This document shows, piece by piece, positions 9,618 to 17,806 of a DNA stretch of 43,015 nucleotides. The stretch lies in contig NZNW01000014.1 in NCBI GenBank assembly GCA_002695065.1, positions 1 to 43,015 on the forward strand, in the 5' to 3' direction. The DNA comes from Salinicola sp. (GTDB lineage: Bacteria > Pseudomonadota > Gammaproteobacteria > Pseudomonadales > Halomonadaceae). The position numbers and the translations under genes are program-made. Within the stretch, counting starts at the first letter, position 1. Each line of letters begins with the position of its first letter. Below the pieces are notes generated by a model. It was given only the letters and a program-made list of their open reading frames with translations. It searched no databases and was not told the DNA's origin.

Positions 9618-11165
9618 TCATTCATAGAGCGCCCAGTGCCGCGCCCGTATCCGCTCCAGGCAGAGCCTGAGCTCACCATCCAGCGCACGGTCTTCGACCA
9701 CCGGGACGAAATCCTCGCGCAGCGTCGCGACCATGGCGGCAAGCGGGGCGGGCAGGGGATCGCCACGCAGGTGGACGCCCTGGAGTCCGGCCAGTAGCGC
9801 AGCGGCGGCGACCTGTTCGGTGAGCTCGAGCACGCGCAGGGCGTCGCGGGCGGCGATGGTGCCCATGCTCACCTTGTCCTGGTTGTGGCACTCGGTGGAG
9901 CGCGAGAAGACGCTGGCGGGCATGGTGCCCTTGAGCGCTTCGGCGGCCCAGGCTGAGGCGCCGATCTGGACCGCCTTGAAGCCGTGATTGATCATTGCCC
10001 GCCCGGCCGGGGCACCGGAGAGGTTGCTCGACAGGCCGTGGTTGTAGCGGCTGTCGACCAGCAGCGCGAGCTGACGGTCGAGCAGGTCGGCGACGTTGGC
10101 GGTCAGGGTCTTGAGGCTGTCCATGGCGAAGGCGATATGGCCGCCGTAGAAGTGGCCGCCGTGCATCACTTCGCCCGCATCCGGGTCGATCAGCGGGTTG
10201 TCGTTGGCGCTGTTGAGCTCGGTCTCGATGAAGCCGCGCAGCCAGTCGAGACTGTCGGCCAGCACCCCCAGCACGTGGGGCGCGCAGCGCAGCGAATAGC
10301 GATCCTGCAGGCGCTGCTGGGGCGGCAGGCTTTCCAGTTCCAGATCGGCACGCAGCCAGGCGGCGACCCTGGCCTGGCCTGGATGAGGCTTGGCCGCGAA
10401 CAGCCGCGCGCTGAAGTGATCGGGGTTGCCGCGCATCGCGGCCACGTTGAGTGCGGTGATCCGCGTGGCGAGCTTCAGCAGATACTCGGCGCGACCGAAC
10501 GCCTGGCACGCCAGCGCGGTCATCACCGCGGTGCCATTCATCAGCGCCAGCGCCTCCTTGGGTCGCAGCGTCAGCGGCTGCCAGCCCAGCTCGGCATGGA
10601 CGTCGGCCGCCATCCGGACCTCGCCTCGCCAGATCACTTCGCGCTCGCCGCAGAGCATGGCGGCGACGTAGGAGAGCGGCGTCAGGTCGCCGCTGGCGCC
10701 CACCGAGCCCTCCTCGGGAATTCTGGGCAGCAGATCTTCCCGCAGGCAGGCGTGAAGGCGCTCGAGCAGCGCGAAGCGCACGCCGGACACGCCCTGGCAA
10801 AGCGACTGAAGACGGGCGGCGAGCACCGCGCGCGCGGCCTCGGCGTCAAGGAAACGACCCAGCCCGCAGCCATGGAACGTATACAGCTGACGTGGCAGCG
10901 CCTCGACCTGGGAGAGCGGAATCGCGGTGACGCAGGAGTCGCCGTAGCCGGTGGTGATGCCGTAGATCTCCCCTTCGCGATCGAGCAGGCCGTCGACGAT
11001 CGCCGCTCCCCGATCGATTCGCTCGCGCCAGAGCGGATCGGCGTCGAGCCTTGATTCCACGCGGCGCTCGGCCAGGGCGACGATCGATTCGATGGATAGC
11101 GGCTCGGGGCCGAAAGTGACCGGCGGGGTGTTCGGGGACATGCGGCGGCGTCCGATTGGGCTCAT
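9618..11165 (-). CDS. MIO-type aromatic amino-acid ammonia-lyase (HutH/PAL family)
   Basis: A 515-aa member of the histidine/phenylalanine/tyrosine ammonia-lyase family, which eliminates ammonia using the self-made methylidene-imidazolone (MIO) group. The MIO triad Ala157-Ser158-Gly159 lies in GSVGASGDLTPL, and the catalytic Tyr is in YGITTGYG (Tyr69). The substrate-selectivity pair is Phe97-His98 (LYTFHGCG). Histidine lyases usually have Ser-His here, tyrosine lyases His-Leu, and plant phenylalanine lyases Phe-Leu, so substrate cannot be read off. No hut genes are nearby, which argues against histidine use. The start at 11165 or the ATG at 11141 are both possible; neither has a good ribosome site. 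It lies 72 bp downstream of the monooxygenase-like gene on the same strand. Confidence 0.82.
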   Translation of the reverse strand: MSPIGRRRMSPNTPPVTFGPEPLSIESIVALAERRVESRLDADPLWRERIDRGAAIVDGLLDREGEIYGITTGYGDSCVTAIPLSQVEALPRQLYTFHGCGLGRFLDAEAARAVLAARLQSLCQGVSGVRFALLERLHACLREDLLPRIPEEGSVGASGDLTPLSYVAAMLCGEREVIWRGEVRMAADVHAELGWQPLTLRPKEALALMNGTAVMTALACQAFGRAEYLLKLATRITALNVAAMRGNPDHFSARLFAAKPHPGQARVAAWLRADLELESLPPQQRLQDRYSLRCAPHVLGVLADSLDWLRGFIETELNSANDNPLIDPDAGEVMHGGHFYGGHIAFAMDSLKTLTANVADLLDRQLALLVDSRYNHGLSSNLSGAPAGRAMINHGFKAVQIGASAWAAEALKGTMPASVFSRSTECHNQDKVSMGTIAARDALRVLELTEQVAAAALLAGLQGVHLRGDPLPAPLAAMVATLREDFVPVVEDRALDGELRLCLERIRARHWALYE

Positions 11166-11180
11166 GGATCGCCGAGTGTA

Positions 11181-11231
11181 GCCGCGAGCAAAGGCTCGCG
11201 GCCAGCGGGAGCGGACGGGAAGCGCTTCCCG
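11181..11231. repeat. Two adjacent perfect inverted repeats
   Basis: GCCGCGAGC-AAAG-GCTCGCGGC (11181-11202) is a perfect 9-bp hairpin whose right arm contains GCTCGCG, the same heptamer that forms the array at 144-178. Thirteen bases on, CGGGAAGCGCTTCCCG (11216-11231) is a perfect 16-bp palindrome ending seven bases before the stop of the small monooxygenase-like gene. Neither has a T-run. They may attenuate read-through from that gene into the lyase gene, or be dispersed repeats. Confidence 0.45.
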
Positions 11232-11237
11232 GTGGGC

Positions 11238-11552
11238 TTATTCGGGGCGGGTGGCGGTGTAGAAGAAACGCACCGAAGGTTCGGCGGCGAGCAGCGGGGC
11301 GGAACCCTCCTTGAACGGCGCGTAGTGCGGCATCTGGGTGTGATGCTCGAAGGCGGCGCGGTCGCGATAGACCTCGTGCAGCACGACGATATCCTCGCTG
11401 CCCTCCGGCGTCAGCACGTCGAAGGCGAAGCAGCCCTCTTCATTGGCCAGGGACTCGCTGGCGTCGTTGTGCGCCAGCGCCAGAAAGGCCGGGACTTGCC
11501 CAGCCTTGACCTGGAATTCGGCGATGACCACGAAATGGGTGGTGTCGGCCAT
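11238..11552 (-). CDS. Putative quinol monooxygenase (antibiotic biosynthesis monooxygenase fold)
   Basis: A 104-aa protein of the ABM/YgiN dimeric alpha+beta barrel type. The pattern is typical: an N-terminal strand (FVVIAEFQVKAG), a helix rich in Ala and Asn, EEGCFAFDVL, then a second strand ending HEVYRDRAAFEHH, followed by PHYAPF. Family members act on quinols or other aromatic compounds without a bound cofactor, but many are uncharacterised. A clear AAGGAGA lies 6-7 bases upstream of the ATG. It is on the same strand as the lyase gene downstream and the unrecognised gene upstream, so the three may be co-transcribed, though hairpins lie between. Confidence 0.78.
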   Translation of the reverse strand: MADTTHFVVIAEFQVKAGQVPAFLALAHNDASESLANEEGCFAFDVLTPEGSEDIVVLHEVYRDRAAFEHHTQMPHYAPFKEGSAPLLAAEPSVRFFYTATRPE

Positions 11553-11634
11553 GGGAATCTCCTTTGGGGGAATGGATGTGTTGCAGGCAGTCTAGGCACG
11601 CGATGGCGGGGGCGAAAGCCGCCGGCCCTGTCAG

Positions 11635-12066
11635 TCAGTGGACGCGAGGTGCCTCGCCCATGCCGAGACGCTCCTGGAATTCGGCCACCGCGCTCTTGAG
11701 CAGTTCCAGCAATCCGGGAATCAGCGCCACGCCCTGATCCGGCCCCTCGACGAACTGCTCGACGCTGACATGCACGGCTTCGTTGTGCACCACCAGTTTC
11801 GCGGCTTTCAGGGTATTCATCACCTCGTTGGCGGTTTCCAGTAACAGAATCCGGGTGGTGGTCTCCGCGGCCTGCCATACGCCGGGCAGCATCAACTGGA
11901 AGAACGCCGGCTCGTCGGCGGCGACCACCAGCACGAATTCCAGCTGGTCCTGGCGTATGCGTGCCGCATGGGTGTCCATCGCCTCGATGTCGATCTCCAT
12001 GGCGCGCAGCTGTTCGATGTAACGCTGGAGTGGTGCGTTGGATTCCTGTGCTGTATCGGCTTGCAT
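11635..12066 (-). CDS. Unrecognised small acidic protein
   Basis: I do not recognise this 143-aa product. It looks soluble, acidic and mostly helical. It begins with a polar helix (about 12-40), has a hydrophobic strand FVLVVA near 44, and a long amphipathic region ending in a helix LLELLKSAVAEFQERLG near the C-terminus. It has no signal peptide and no cysteine. The ATG at 12066 is preferred because GGAG lies about 9 bases upstream; the frame extends to 12117 without a ribosome site. It is 82 bp upstream of the monooxygenase-like gene on the same strand. Coding-like composition supports it being real. Confidence 0.6.
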   Translation of the reverse strand: MQADTAQESNAPLQRYIEQLRAMEIDIEAMDTHAARIRQDQLEFVLVVAADEPAFFQLMLPGVWQAAETTTRILLLETANEVMNTLKAAKLVVHNEAVHVSVEQFVEGPDQGVALIPGLLELLKSAVAEFQERLGMGEAPRVH

Positions 12067-12169
12067 TAGTGCGCTCCGGGCAGAGTCGTGTCTTGGGCGC
12101 GGCGGCGCCAACGACATTCATTGTAATGCAGGACGCCGCGGAAGACGGGCTTGATCGGCCGGGTCCGAT

Positions 12170-12937
12170 TCAGGGCTGTATCCTGGACGGATTGAGGATC
12201 GTGGCGCCGAGTCTCTCGAACGGTTCGATCCGCTCATCGGTAGCGTCGGTTATCAGAGTCCAGCGTGGCGGAAAGGCGGTCCAGTGCTGCTGGCTCGCGC
12301 GACCCAGCTTGGTGGCATCCGCCATCACGTAGACTTCGGCGGCGCGGGCGATCATCGCCTCCTTGAGCCACGCCTGTTCCGGGCTGGCTTCGCACAGCCC
12401 CAGCTCGGTGACACCGTCGGCACTGAGAAACAGTCGGTCGACAGTCAGCCTCGCCAGAGCGGCATGCGCCAGTGGGCCGTAGGCGGTCATGCTCGAGGCG
12501 CGCAGATCGCCCCCCAGCACGGTCGTATGACCCTCCGGCAGGTTCGTCAGCCACGTCAGTGCCGCCATGTTGTTGGTGACCACGTGAAGGCCGCGTCGCT
12601 CGTTGAGCCGTGCGGCCAGCGCGGTCGTCGTGGTGCCGCCATCCAGCAGCACGGTGTCGTTGTCTTCGATGCAACCCAGCGCGCAGTCCGCCAGACGCGC
12701 CTTGACGTCGCCCTGGCGCGTGCGTCGCTGCTCCAGCGTCAGCTCCGGTTCGCGATGGCCGATGTGGGCTGCCGCACCGCCATAGGTGCGCACCAGCAGG
12801 CCCTGGTCGGACAGCGCGCCCAGATCGCGGCGGGCGGTCGCTTCGGAAATCCCGAAATGCTGGCAGAGGGCCTCGATGCTGGTGATGCCGGAGAGCACGG
12901 CATCCAGCATGGCCTGGCGGCGTTTGGCGACTTTCAT
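12170..12937 (-). CDS. DeoR/GlpR-family transcriptional regulator
   Basis: A 255-aa repressor-type protein. The N-terminal winged helix-turn-helix spans about 5-55, with the recognition segment ISEATARRDLGALSDQG, and it is followed by the family linker YGGAAA. The C-terminal DeoR sensor domain (about 75-240) has the sugar-phosphate motif LLDGGTTTTALA near 97. DeoR proteins normally respond to phosphorylated sugars or acids, which fits the DUF1537 kinase and PdxA2 encoded nearby. It is divergent from the tctB operon, and three copies of the TGATCG-WWW-CGATCA palindrome lie in the shared 343-bp gap. It is therefore the best candidate for control of the 12-30 kb island, including itself. Confidence 0.9.
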   Translation of the reverse strand: MKVAKRRQAMLDAVLSGITSIEALCQHFGISEATARRDLGALSDQGLLVRTYGGAAAHIGHREPELTLEQRRTRQGDVKARLADCALGCIEDNDTVLLDGGTTTTALAARLNERRGLHVVTNNMAALTWLTNLPEGHTTVLGGDLRASSMTAYGPLAHAALARLTVDRLFLSADGVTELGLCEASPEQAWLKEAMIARAAEVYVMADATKLGRASQQHWTAFPPRWTLITDATDERIEPFERLGATILNPSRIQP

Positions 12938-13050
12938 GGCGGTGTCCCGTGTTCAGTTATAGCGACATTACGGCATAAGCGGCGTGGTGTTAAAGGAGGG
13001 CGATGAGGTGGCCGTCCGGCTGTCGGTTAAGCGATGTTAGTTCGACATTT

Positions 13051-13065
13051 TGATCAAATCGAGCA
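13051..13065. promoter_or_regulatory. Operator-like palindrome, site 1 before tctB (two mismatches)
   Basis: TGATCAAATCGAGCA matches the island consensus TGATCG-WWW-CGATCA except at two positions. It is the site nearest the deoR gene (114 bp from its start codon) and could mediate autoregulation. The spacing to the next site is 133 bp centre to centre. Confidence 0.5.
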
Positions 13066-13183
13066 TTACCGGAAGAGATATTTCCTGCCTCTTTCGCGGT
13101 CGGGTAGTGCATCAGTCCGTCTCTTTTTACCAGCAAGGTCGCGATTCGCGTTGTCCCTTAGCCAAGAGTCTTATTGCCACTCA

Positions 13184-13198
13184 AGATCGAATCGATCA
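13184..13198. promoter_or_regulatory. Operator-like palindrome, site 2 before tctB
   Basis: AGATCGAATCGATCA is one base from the perfect palindrome found at 24550 and 30223. Its centre is 41 bp from that of site 3, close to four helical turns, so both lie on the same DNA face. Confidence 0.7.
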
Positions 13199-13224
13199 TT
13201 TTTGGTTTGCTCTTTGCGCTTTTA

Positions 13225-13239
13225 TGATCGTTTCGATCG
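13225..13239. promoter_or_regulatory. Operator-like palindrome, site 3 before tctB, overlapping a possible -10
   Basis: TGATCGTTTCGATCG is one base from the consensus. The preceding bases give TATGAT (13223-13228), a good -10 element that overlaps the site, although no good -35 is evident. Overlap of operator and -10 would fit repression of the tctB operon, whose start codon is about 40 bases on. Confidence 0.65.
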
Positions 13240-13280
13240 AAAACAGGCGGGGAGCGATTCGAGAATATCCGAAGCCGTCG

Positions 13281-13751
13281 ATGGTAGCTGAAGCGAGAGA
13301 CGATGTGATTCGAAGAAAGACGGATTGCCAGCTTGCGCTGTTCCTGATGCTGTTTTGCGCTTTTGCCGCATGGCGCACGACGCTGATTCCAGCTTCCGGT
13401 ACCGGCACCCGGGCGGGACCGGACTTCTTTCCCTGGCTGGCGATCATTGGCATCGCCGTGCTGGCACTGGCGCTACTGCTGAGGGGACTCAGGACCTCGC
13501 CCCGGCCCAAGCCAGAAGCGGGCGCCGGACGCATCGGCTACGGCGTGTTGAGTCTGTTTGCCGTCCTGATGGTGGCCTATGCCGCCACCTTCGAACGGGT
13601 CGGGTATCTGCCCAGCACGATCGTGATGTACGTGATCGGCATGCTGCTGCTCAAGGAGCGGCGGGTGGTGCATTTCCTGCTGGTGCCCGTGGCCGTCGTC
13701 CTGGGGGTCTATTTCGGCTTTACCGGACTGCTCGATGTCTATCTGCCTTGA
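13281..13751 (+). CDS. tctB: Tripartite tricarboxylate transporter small membrane subunit TctB
   Basis: A 156-aa small integral membrane subunit with about four hydrophobic segments (at roughly 17-32, 49-68, 85-105 and 120-150) and the family GPDFFPWL stretch after the first loop. With TctA and the binding protein TctC it forms a sodium- or proton-coupled transporter for carboxylates. The frame is open from 13050, but residues before the ATG at 13281 are unlike the family and the resulting length is normal. A GTG at 13305 is an alternative start. It is the first gene of the operon tctB-tctC-tctA-larA-like, downstream of three operator-like palindromes. Confidence 0.85.
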   Translation: MVAEARDDVIRRKTDCQLALFLMLFCAFAAWRTTLIPASGTGTRAGPDFFPWLAIIGIAVLALALLLRGLRTSPRPKPEAGAGRIGYGVLSLFAVLMVAYAATFERVGYLPSTIVMYVIGMLLLKERRVVHFLLVPVAVVLGVYFGFTGLLDVYLP

Positions 13752-13821
13752 GGATGTCGAGGCACCGGAGGTAAGTCGTAACCGACGACCGACATATCGA
13801 TAACAACGCTAGGAGACGATG

Positions 13822-14799
13822 ATGAAAACGCAGTGGATGAATGCACTGGCACTGGCCGCGGGGATGACCGGCCTGTTCACGGGGTCGGCGACCGCGGCGG
13901 ACTATCCGGTCAGGCCGATTCAGGTGATCGTGCCCTACTCGGCCGGCGGAGGGACGGACCTTTCCGCGCGGATCATGGCCGACACGATCAAGAAGTATCT
14001 GGACAAGCCCATGATCGTGCGTAATCAGCCCGGCGGGGGCGGCTCCATCGGTACCAGTTCGATACTGCACGCGCGCCCCGACGGTTACACGCTGGGGACG
14101 GGCGCTCAAGGGCCCCTGGCGATGCTGCCGCACTATGGTGGCGTCGACTACAGCATCGACGACGTCGAGTTTCTTGCGCTGATGGGGCGCAACCTGATGG
14201 TTCTGGCAGCCTGTCAGGGCGCGCCGTTCGATGATGCCCAGGGCTTTCTCGACTACGCCGAGGCTCATCCGGGTGAGGTGAGGGTCGGTAACTCCGGTGC
14301 CGGCGGAGCGAACCACATTGCCATGGAGGGGCTGGCGAATGCCGCCGGCCTCGAAGTGAAGAGCATGCCTTTCGGCGGTTCCTCCGCTGCCGTGACCGCC
14401 TGTGTCGGCGGACATATCGACGGTGTCGTGGCGTCACCGGCCGAGGTGCTGCCGCAAGCAGACAACGGGGGGCTCGAGCCCATACTGGTGATGGAGGACA
14501 AGCGCATCGACGTGCTGCCGGATACGCCCGTTCCCAGCGAGTTCGGCATCGACTTCGCCTGGTCATCCTGGAAAGGCGTCATCGCGCCCAAGGGGCTGCC
14601 GGAAGCGGTCAAGAAGACGCTGAGCGAGGCGCTGAGGAAGACTTTCCAGGACGAGGATTTTCTCTCCCGCATGAAGGATATGGGGGAATTCGTCGACTAT
14701 CGCACAGGCGACGCCTACCGCGAGCTGGCGGAGAAAGATTCGAAAACGGCGGAAGCCATCATCCGCAAGCTCGGCATGTATGGCGTCAACCAGCAGTGA
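13822..14799 (+). CDS. tctC: Tripartite tricarboxylate transporter periplasmic binding protein TctC
   Basis: A 325-aa periplasmic solute receptor of the TctC/BUG family. It has a signal peptide (cleavage likely after ATAA near residue 26) followed by the typical start YPVRPIQVIVPYSAGGGTD. Other family blocks are NQPGGGGSIG, the ligand-loop GNSGAGGANHIA and the C-terminal WSSWKGVIAPKGLP. These proteins bind mono-, di- or tricarboxylates; the ligand cannot be named from sequence. AGGAG at 13811-13815 is six bases from this ATG and only three from the ATG at 13819, so I prefer 13822. It is 70 bp downstream of tctB. Confidence 0.93.
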   Translation: MKTQWMNALALAAGMTGLFTGSATAADYPVRPIQVIVPYSAGGGTDLSARIMADTIKKYLDKPMIVRNQPGGGGSIGTSSILHARPDGYTLGTGAQGPLAMLPHYGGVDYSIDDVEFLALMGRNLMVLAACQGAPFDDAQGFLDYAEAHPGEVRVGNSGAGGANHIAMEGLANAAGLEVKSMPFGGSSAAVTACVGGHIDGVVASPAEVLPQADNGGLEPILVMEDKRIDVLPDTPVPSEFGIDFAWSSWKGVIAPKGLPEAVKKTLSEALRKTFQDEDFLSRMKDMGEFVDYRTGDAYRELAEKDSKTAEAIIRKLGMYGVNQQ

Positions 14800-14874
14800 C
14801 TCAGGGCGTTTCCCGCACGGCGACAGGCCGTGTGGGGGCGTCGCGGTATCGACCAGTCGTTCGGAAGCCTAGTC

Positions 14875-16359
14875 ATGGATATTTCACCGCACGTGCTCGC
14901 GGTCTTCGACCCCGAAGTGTTATGGACCATCGCCCTGGGGACCCTTGGCGGCATCGTCATCGGTGCACTGCCCGGCTTGACGGCGACCATGGGGGTGGCG
15001 CTGCTGATTCCGCTGACCTTCGGCATGGCCCCGATACTGGGATTGAACATGCTGATCGGGATCTATATCGGGGGAATCTACGGCGGCTGCGTCTCGGCGA
15101 TCCTGCTGCGCACGCCGGGCACGCCCTCGTCCGCCGCGACGGTGCTGGACGGTTACCCGCTGGCGCAAAAGGGTGAAGCCGGCAAGGCACTGGGCATGGC
15201 GACCATCGCCTCGTTCGTGGGCGGTATCATCGCTGCCGTGGTGCTGGCGGCCCTGGCCCCGCAACTGGCGACCCTGGCGCTGAAATTCGGGCCGGCGGAG
15301 TATTTCGCGCTGGCCGTCTTCGGTCTCACGATTATCGCCAGCCTGTCCCAGGATATCCTCAAGGGCGCTATCGCCGGTCTGGCCGGCATCCTCATCGGCT
15401 GCGTGGGCGCGGACCCGATCAGCGGCATCTCGCGCTACACGTTCGGGATCTCGGGCTTCGCCTCCGGATTCGCCTTCACCCCGGCACTGATCGGCCTGTT
15501 CGCCCTCTCCGAGGTGTTCTCGCAGATCGAGAAGATCCTGAGCGACCGCGTGGAGCGGATGAAGGTGTCGGGTATCTGGCCCTCGCGCGCGGACCTCAAG
15601 GGATCTTTGACCACCATGGTGAGAGGCTCGGTGATCGGGACCTTCATCGGCATCATCCCGGGGACGGGGTCGGGCACGGCTTCCTGGATCAGCTACAACG
15701 AGGCGCGTCGCACCTCGAAGACGCCGGAGAAGTTCGGCACCGGCCACATGCCGGGGATCGCAGCGACGGAGAGTGCCAACAATGCGGTCTGTGCCGCGGC
15801 CTTGATCCCGTTGCTGGCATTGGGGATCCCCGGCGACGTGGTCACAGCGGTGCTGATGGGCGGTCTGATGATCCAGGGCCTAGCACCCGGTCCGATGCTG
15901 TTCCAGCAGCATCCCGACATCGTCGTCGGCATCTTCACCGGGACTTTCGTGGCGACGATCTTCATGCTGGTGTTCGGCCTGTTGGGCATTCGCTTCTTCA
16001 CCCAGATACTGCGAGTCCCGCGGCGCATCCTGACCCTGGCGATCGTGGTGTTCTGTTTCGTGGGCGCCTACTCGATCAATCTCAACGTCGTCGACCTCTA
16101 CACCATGGTCGGATTCGGCGTGCTGGGTTACTTCATGCATAAATTCGGTTTCTCCCAGGCGGCGCTCTGTATCGCACTGATCCTGGGGCCAATGGCGGAG
16201 TCCAACCTGCGGCTCGGCCTGATGAGCGCCGATGACAATGTCGGCGTGCTGCTATCCGGCCCGATCACCGCGACGTTCCTGATCCTGGCGGCACTGTCGC
16301 TGCTGTTGCCGCTCTATCGAAGCTATCGCGGTCGCCGGGTAGCGGTTGCCGCCCAATGA
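14875..16359 (+). CDS. tctA: Tripartite tricarboxylate transporter large membrane subunit TctA
   Basis: A 494-aa polytopic subunit with about eleven or twelve hydrophobic segments. TctA motifs are present: GTLGGIVIGALPGLTATMG near residue 20, the GGIYGGCVSAILLRTPGTPSS signature near 65, and the repeat GIIPGTGSGTASWISYNEARR near 260, which mirrors it in the second half. The ATG at 14875 has GGAAG eight bases upstream; the frame is open back to 14830 without family similarity. It completes the transporter with tctB and tctC and is followed after 37 bp by a LarA-superfamily gene, which suggests that the transported acid is an isomerase substrate. Confidence 0.93.
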   Translation: MDISPHVLAVFDPEVLWTIALGTLGGIVIGALPGLTATMGVALLIPLTFGMAPILGLNMLIGIYIGGIYGGCVSAILLRTPGTPSSAATVLDGYPLAQKGEAGKALGMATIASFVGGIIAAVVLAALAPQLATLALKFGPAEYFALAVFGLTIIASLSQDILKGAIAGLAGILIGCVGADPISGISRYTFGISGFASGFAFTPALIGLFALSEVFSQIEKILSDRVERMKVSGIWPSRADLKGSLTTMVRGSVIGTFIGIIPGTGSGTASWISYNEARRTSKTPEKFGTGHMPGIAATESANNAVCAAALIPLLALGIPGDVVTAVLMGGLMIQGLAPGPMLFQQHPDIVVGIFTGTFVATIFMLVFGLLGIRFFTQILRVPRRILTLAIVVFCFVGAYSINLNVVDLYTMVGFGVLGYFMHKFGFSQAALCIALILGPMAESNLRLGLMSADDNVGVLLSGPITATFLILAALSLLLPLYRSYRGRRVAVAAQ

Positions 16360-16396
16360 CAGTCGAGCCGATGTCGCATCGCGTCCTGGAGCGGTC

Positions 16397-17713
16397 ATGA
16401 AGCCAAGCTACGCCAGACTGGTCGAGGCGGTTCCGCTGCCACCGATGGCGCTGGTGCGCCAACGGTTCCAGGCCACGGATGTCGATAGCCCGACAGCGGC
16501 AGTGCGGGCGGCCATCGATGCCGCCGACATCGTCGACGAGCGCGTCAGGCCCGGCATGTCGATCGCGCTGACGGTCGGCAGTCGCGGTCTCGCCAATCTG
16601 CCGGAGCTGGTGAGAGCCATCGTCGATGCGCTGCTGGCCCGGGGTGCCAAGCCCTTCATCGTGCCGTCGATGGGCAGCCATGGCGGCGCCACCGCGGAGG
16701 GGCAGCGCCGCGTGCTGGCGCAACTCGGCGTGACCGAGGAGAGCGCAGGCTGCGAGATTCGCTCCAGCATGGAAACGGTGGCGCTGGGCACGCTCGACAA
16801 CGGGATGTCGGTGCGTATCGACCGGCTGGCTTTCGAGGCCGACGGCATCGTGCTGTTCAATCGCATCAAGCCACACAGCGCCTTTCGCGCCGACAACGAG
16901 AGCGGGCTGGTCAAGATGCTCTCGATCGGCCTGGGCAAGCAGTCCGGCGCCGAGAACTGCCACGCCTGGGGGTTCCATTACGTCGGCCGGTTCATCGTGG
17001 AGATGGCGAGGGTCAAGCTACGAACCTGCCGGATCCTGTTCGGGATCGGCACGCTCGAGAATGCCTACGATCGTCTCTCCCGAGTCGTCGTATTGCCACC
17101 GGAGACGCTGATCGAGGAAGAGCGGATCCATCTTGCCGAGGCGATGCGCAACATGCCGCGTCTACCGCTGGGCCCGCCCGGAGACGCGATGGCCTCGGGG
17201 CCTCTCGACGTGCTGGTCGTGGATGAGGTCGGCAAGGAGTACTCGGGCAGCGGCATGGACCCCAACATCACCGGGCGCCCTTCGACCACGGCGATCAGCG
17301 GTGGTCCGGACGTGTCCCGGATCGCGGTGCTTGACGTCAGCGACAAGAGCGAGGGCAATGCCAATGGCGTGGCACGTGCCGACGTCATTACCGAGCGGCT
17401 GTTCCAGCGCTTCGACCGGGAAAAGGTCTATACCAACTCGCTGACATCGGGCGTACTGATCGCCGCCTCTATTCCCCTCGCCATGCCCGACGATCGCACA
17501 GCGATCCAGGCCGCGATCAAGACCTGCGGCTCCCACGATCCGGACGCGATCACGTTGATGCGGATCCCCAACACGCTTCATCTCGAGTATCTCTATGCCT
17601 CGGAAGCGCTGCTGCTGTCGCTGCGAGGGCGACCGGGGATCGAGATCGTGCACGAACCGCGCCCCATGCGTTTCGATGACCAGGGCCGGCTGCTGGATTC
17701 CTGGCCGCACTGA
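16397..17713 (+). CDS. LarA-superfamily nickel-pincer isomerase (divergent paralogue)
   Basis: A 438-aa divergent relative of lactate racemase LarA. The residues that hold the nickel-pincer nucleotide and do acid-base catalysis are recognisable by order and spacing: His95 (SMGSHGGAT), His160 (RIKPHSAFR), Lys173 (SGLVKMLSIGLGK) and His189 (ENCHAWG). They match His108, His174, Lys184 and His200 of Lactobacillus LarA. Members of this superfamily racemise or epimerise 2-hydroxy acids. The ATG has GGAG five bases upstream. It ends the tct operon, while the cofactor enzymes LarB, LarC and LarE are encoded in another operon of the same island, next to a second, canonical LarA. The substrate is unknown. 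Confidence 0.8.
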   Translation: MKPSYARLVEAVPLPPMALVRQRFQATDVDSPTAAVRAAIDAADIVDERVRPGMSIALTVGSRGLANLPELVRAIVDALLARGAKPFIVPSMGSHGGATAEGQRRVLAQLGVTEESAGCEIRSSMETVALGTLDNGMSVRIDRLAFEADGIVLFNRIKPHSAFRADNESGLVKMLSIGLGKQSGAENCHAWGFHYVGRFIVEMARVKLRTCRILFGIGTLENAYDRLSRVVVLPPETLIEEERIHLAEAMRNMPRLPLGPPGDAMASGPLDVLVVDEVGKEYSGSGMDPNITGRPSTTAISGGPDVSRIAVLDVSDKSEGNANGVARADVITERLFQRFDREKVYTNSLTSGVLIAASIPLAMPDDRTAIQAAIKTCGSHDPDAITLMRIPNTLHLEYLYASEALLLSLRGRPGIEIVHEPRPMRFDDQGRLLDSWPH

Positions 17714-17763
17714 GTCTCCCGAGGACCTCTCCGTCCGGTCATGGCCGGCGACAGGAACGCGCG

Positions 17764-17804
17764 ATTGCCGCCACTCGCCGACGCTATCGGCGAGTGGCGG
17801 CGAT
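17764..17804. terminator. Bidirectional terminator between convergent operons
   Basis: A perfect 15-bp stem (17767-17781 with 17787-17801) around a 5-base loop, extended by three further pairs including one wobble. It lies between the stop of the larA-like gene and the stop of the convergent hydroxyacid dehydrogenase gene. There is no long T-run, but position and stability suit a two-way terminator. Confidence 0.65.
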
Positions 17805-17806
17805 GC

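Noticed and set aside
9424-9627. Small open frames in the 9281-9617 gap
   Set aside because: They read through palindromes, lack ribosome sites and give no recognisable protein.
9618-11165. Naming the lyase hutH
   Set aside because: The selectivity pair is not the histidine-lyase Ser-His and no other histidine-utilisation gene is close.
13050-13280. Longer tctB start at 13050
   Set aside because: The extra 77 residues are unlike TctB and would translate through two operator-like sites. The ATG at 13281 gives the usual subunit length.
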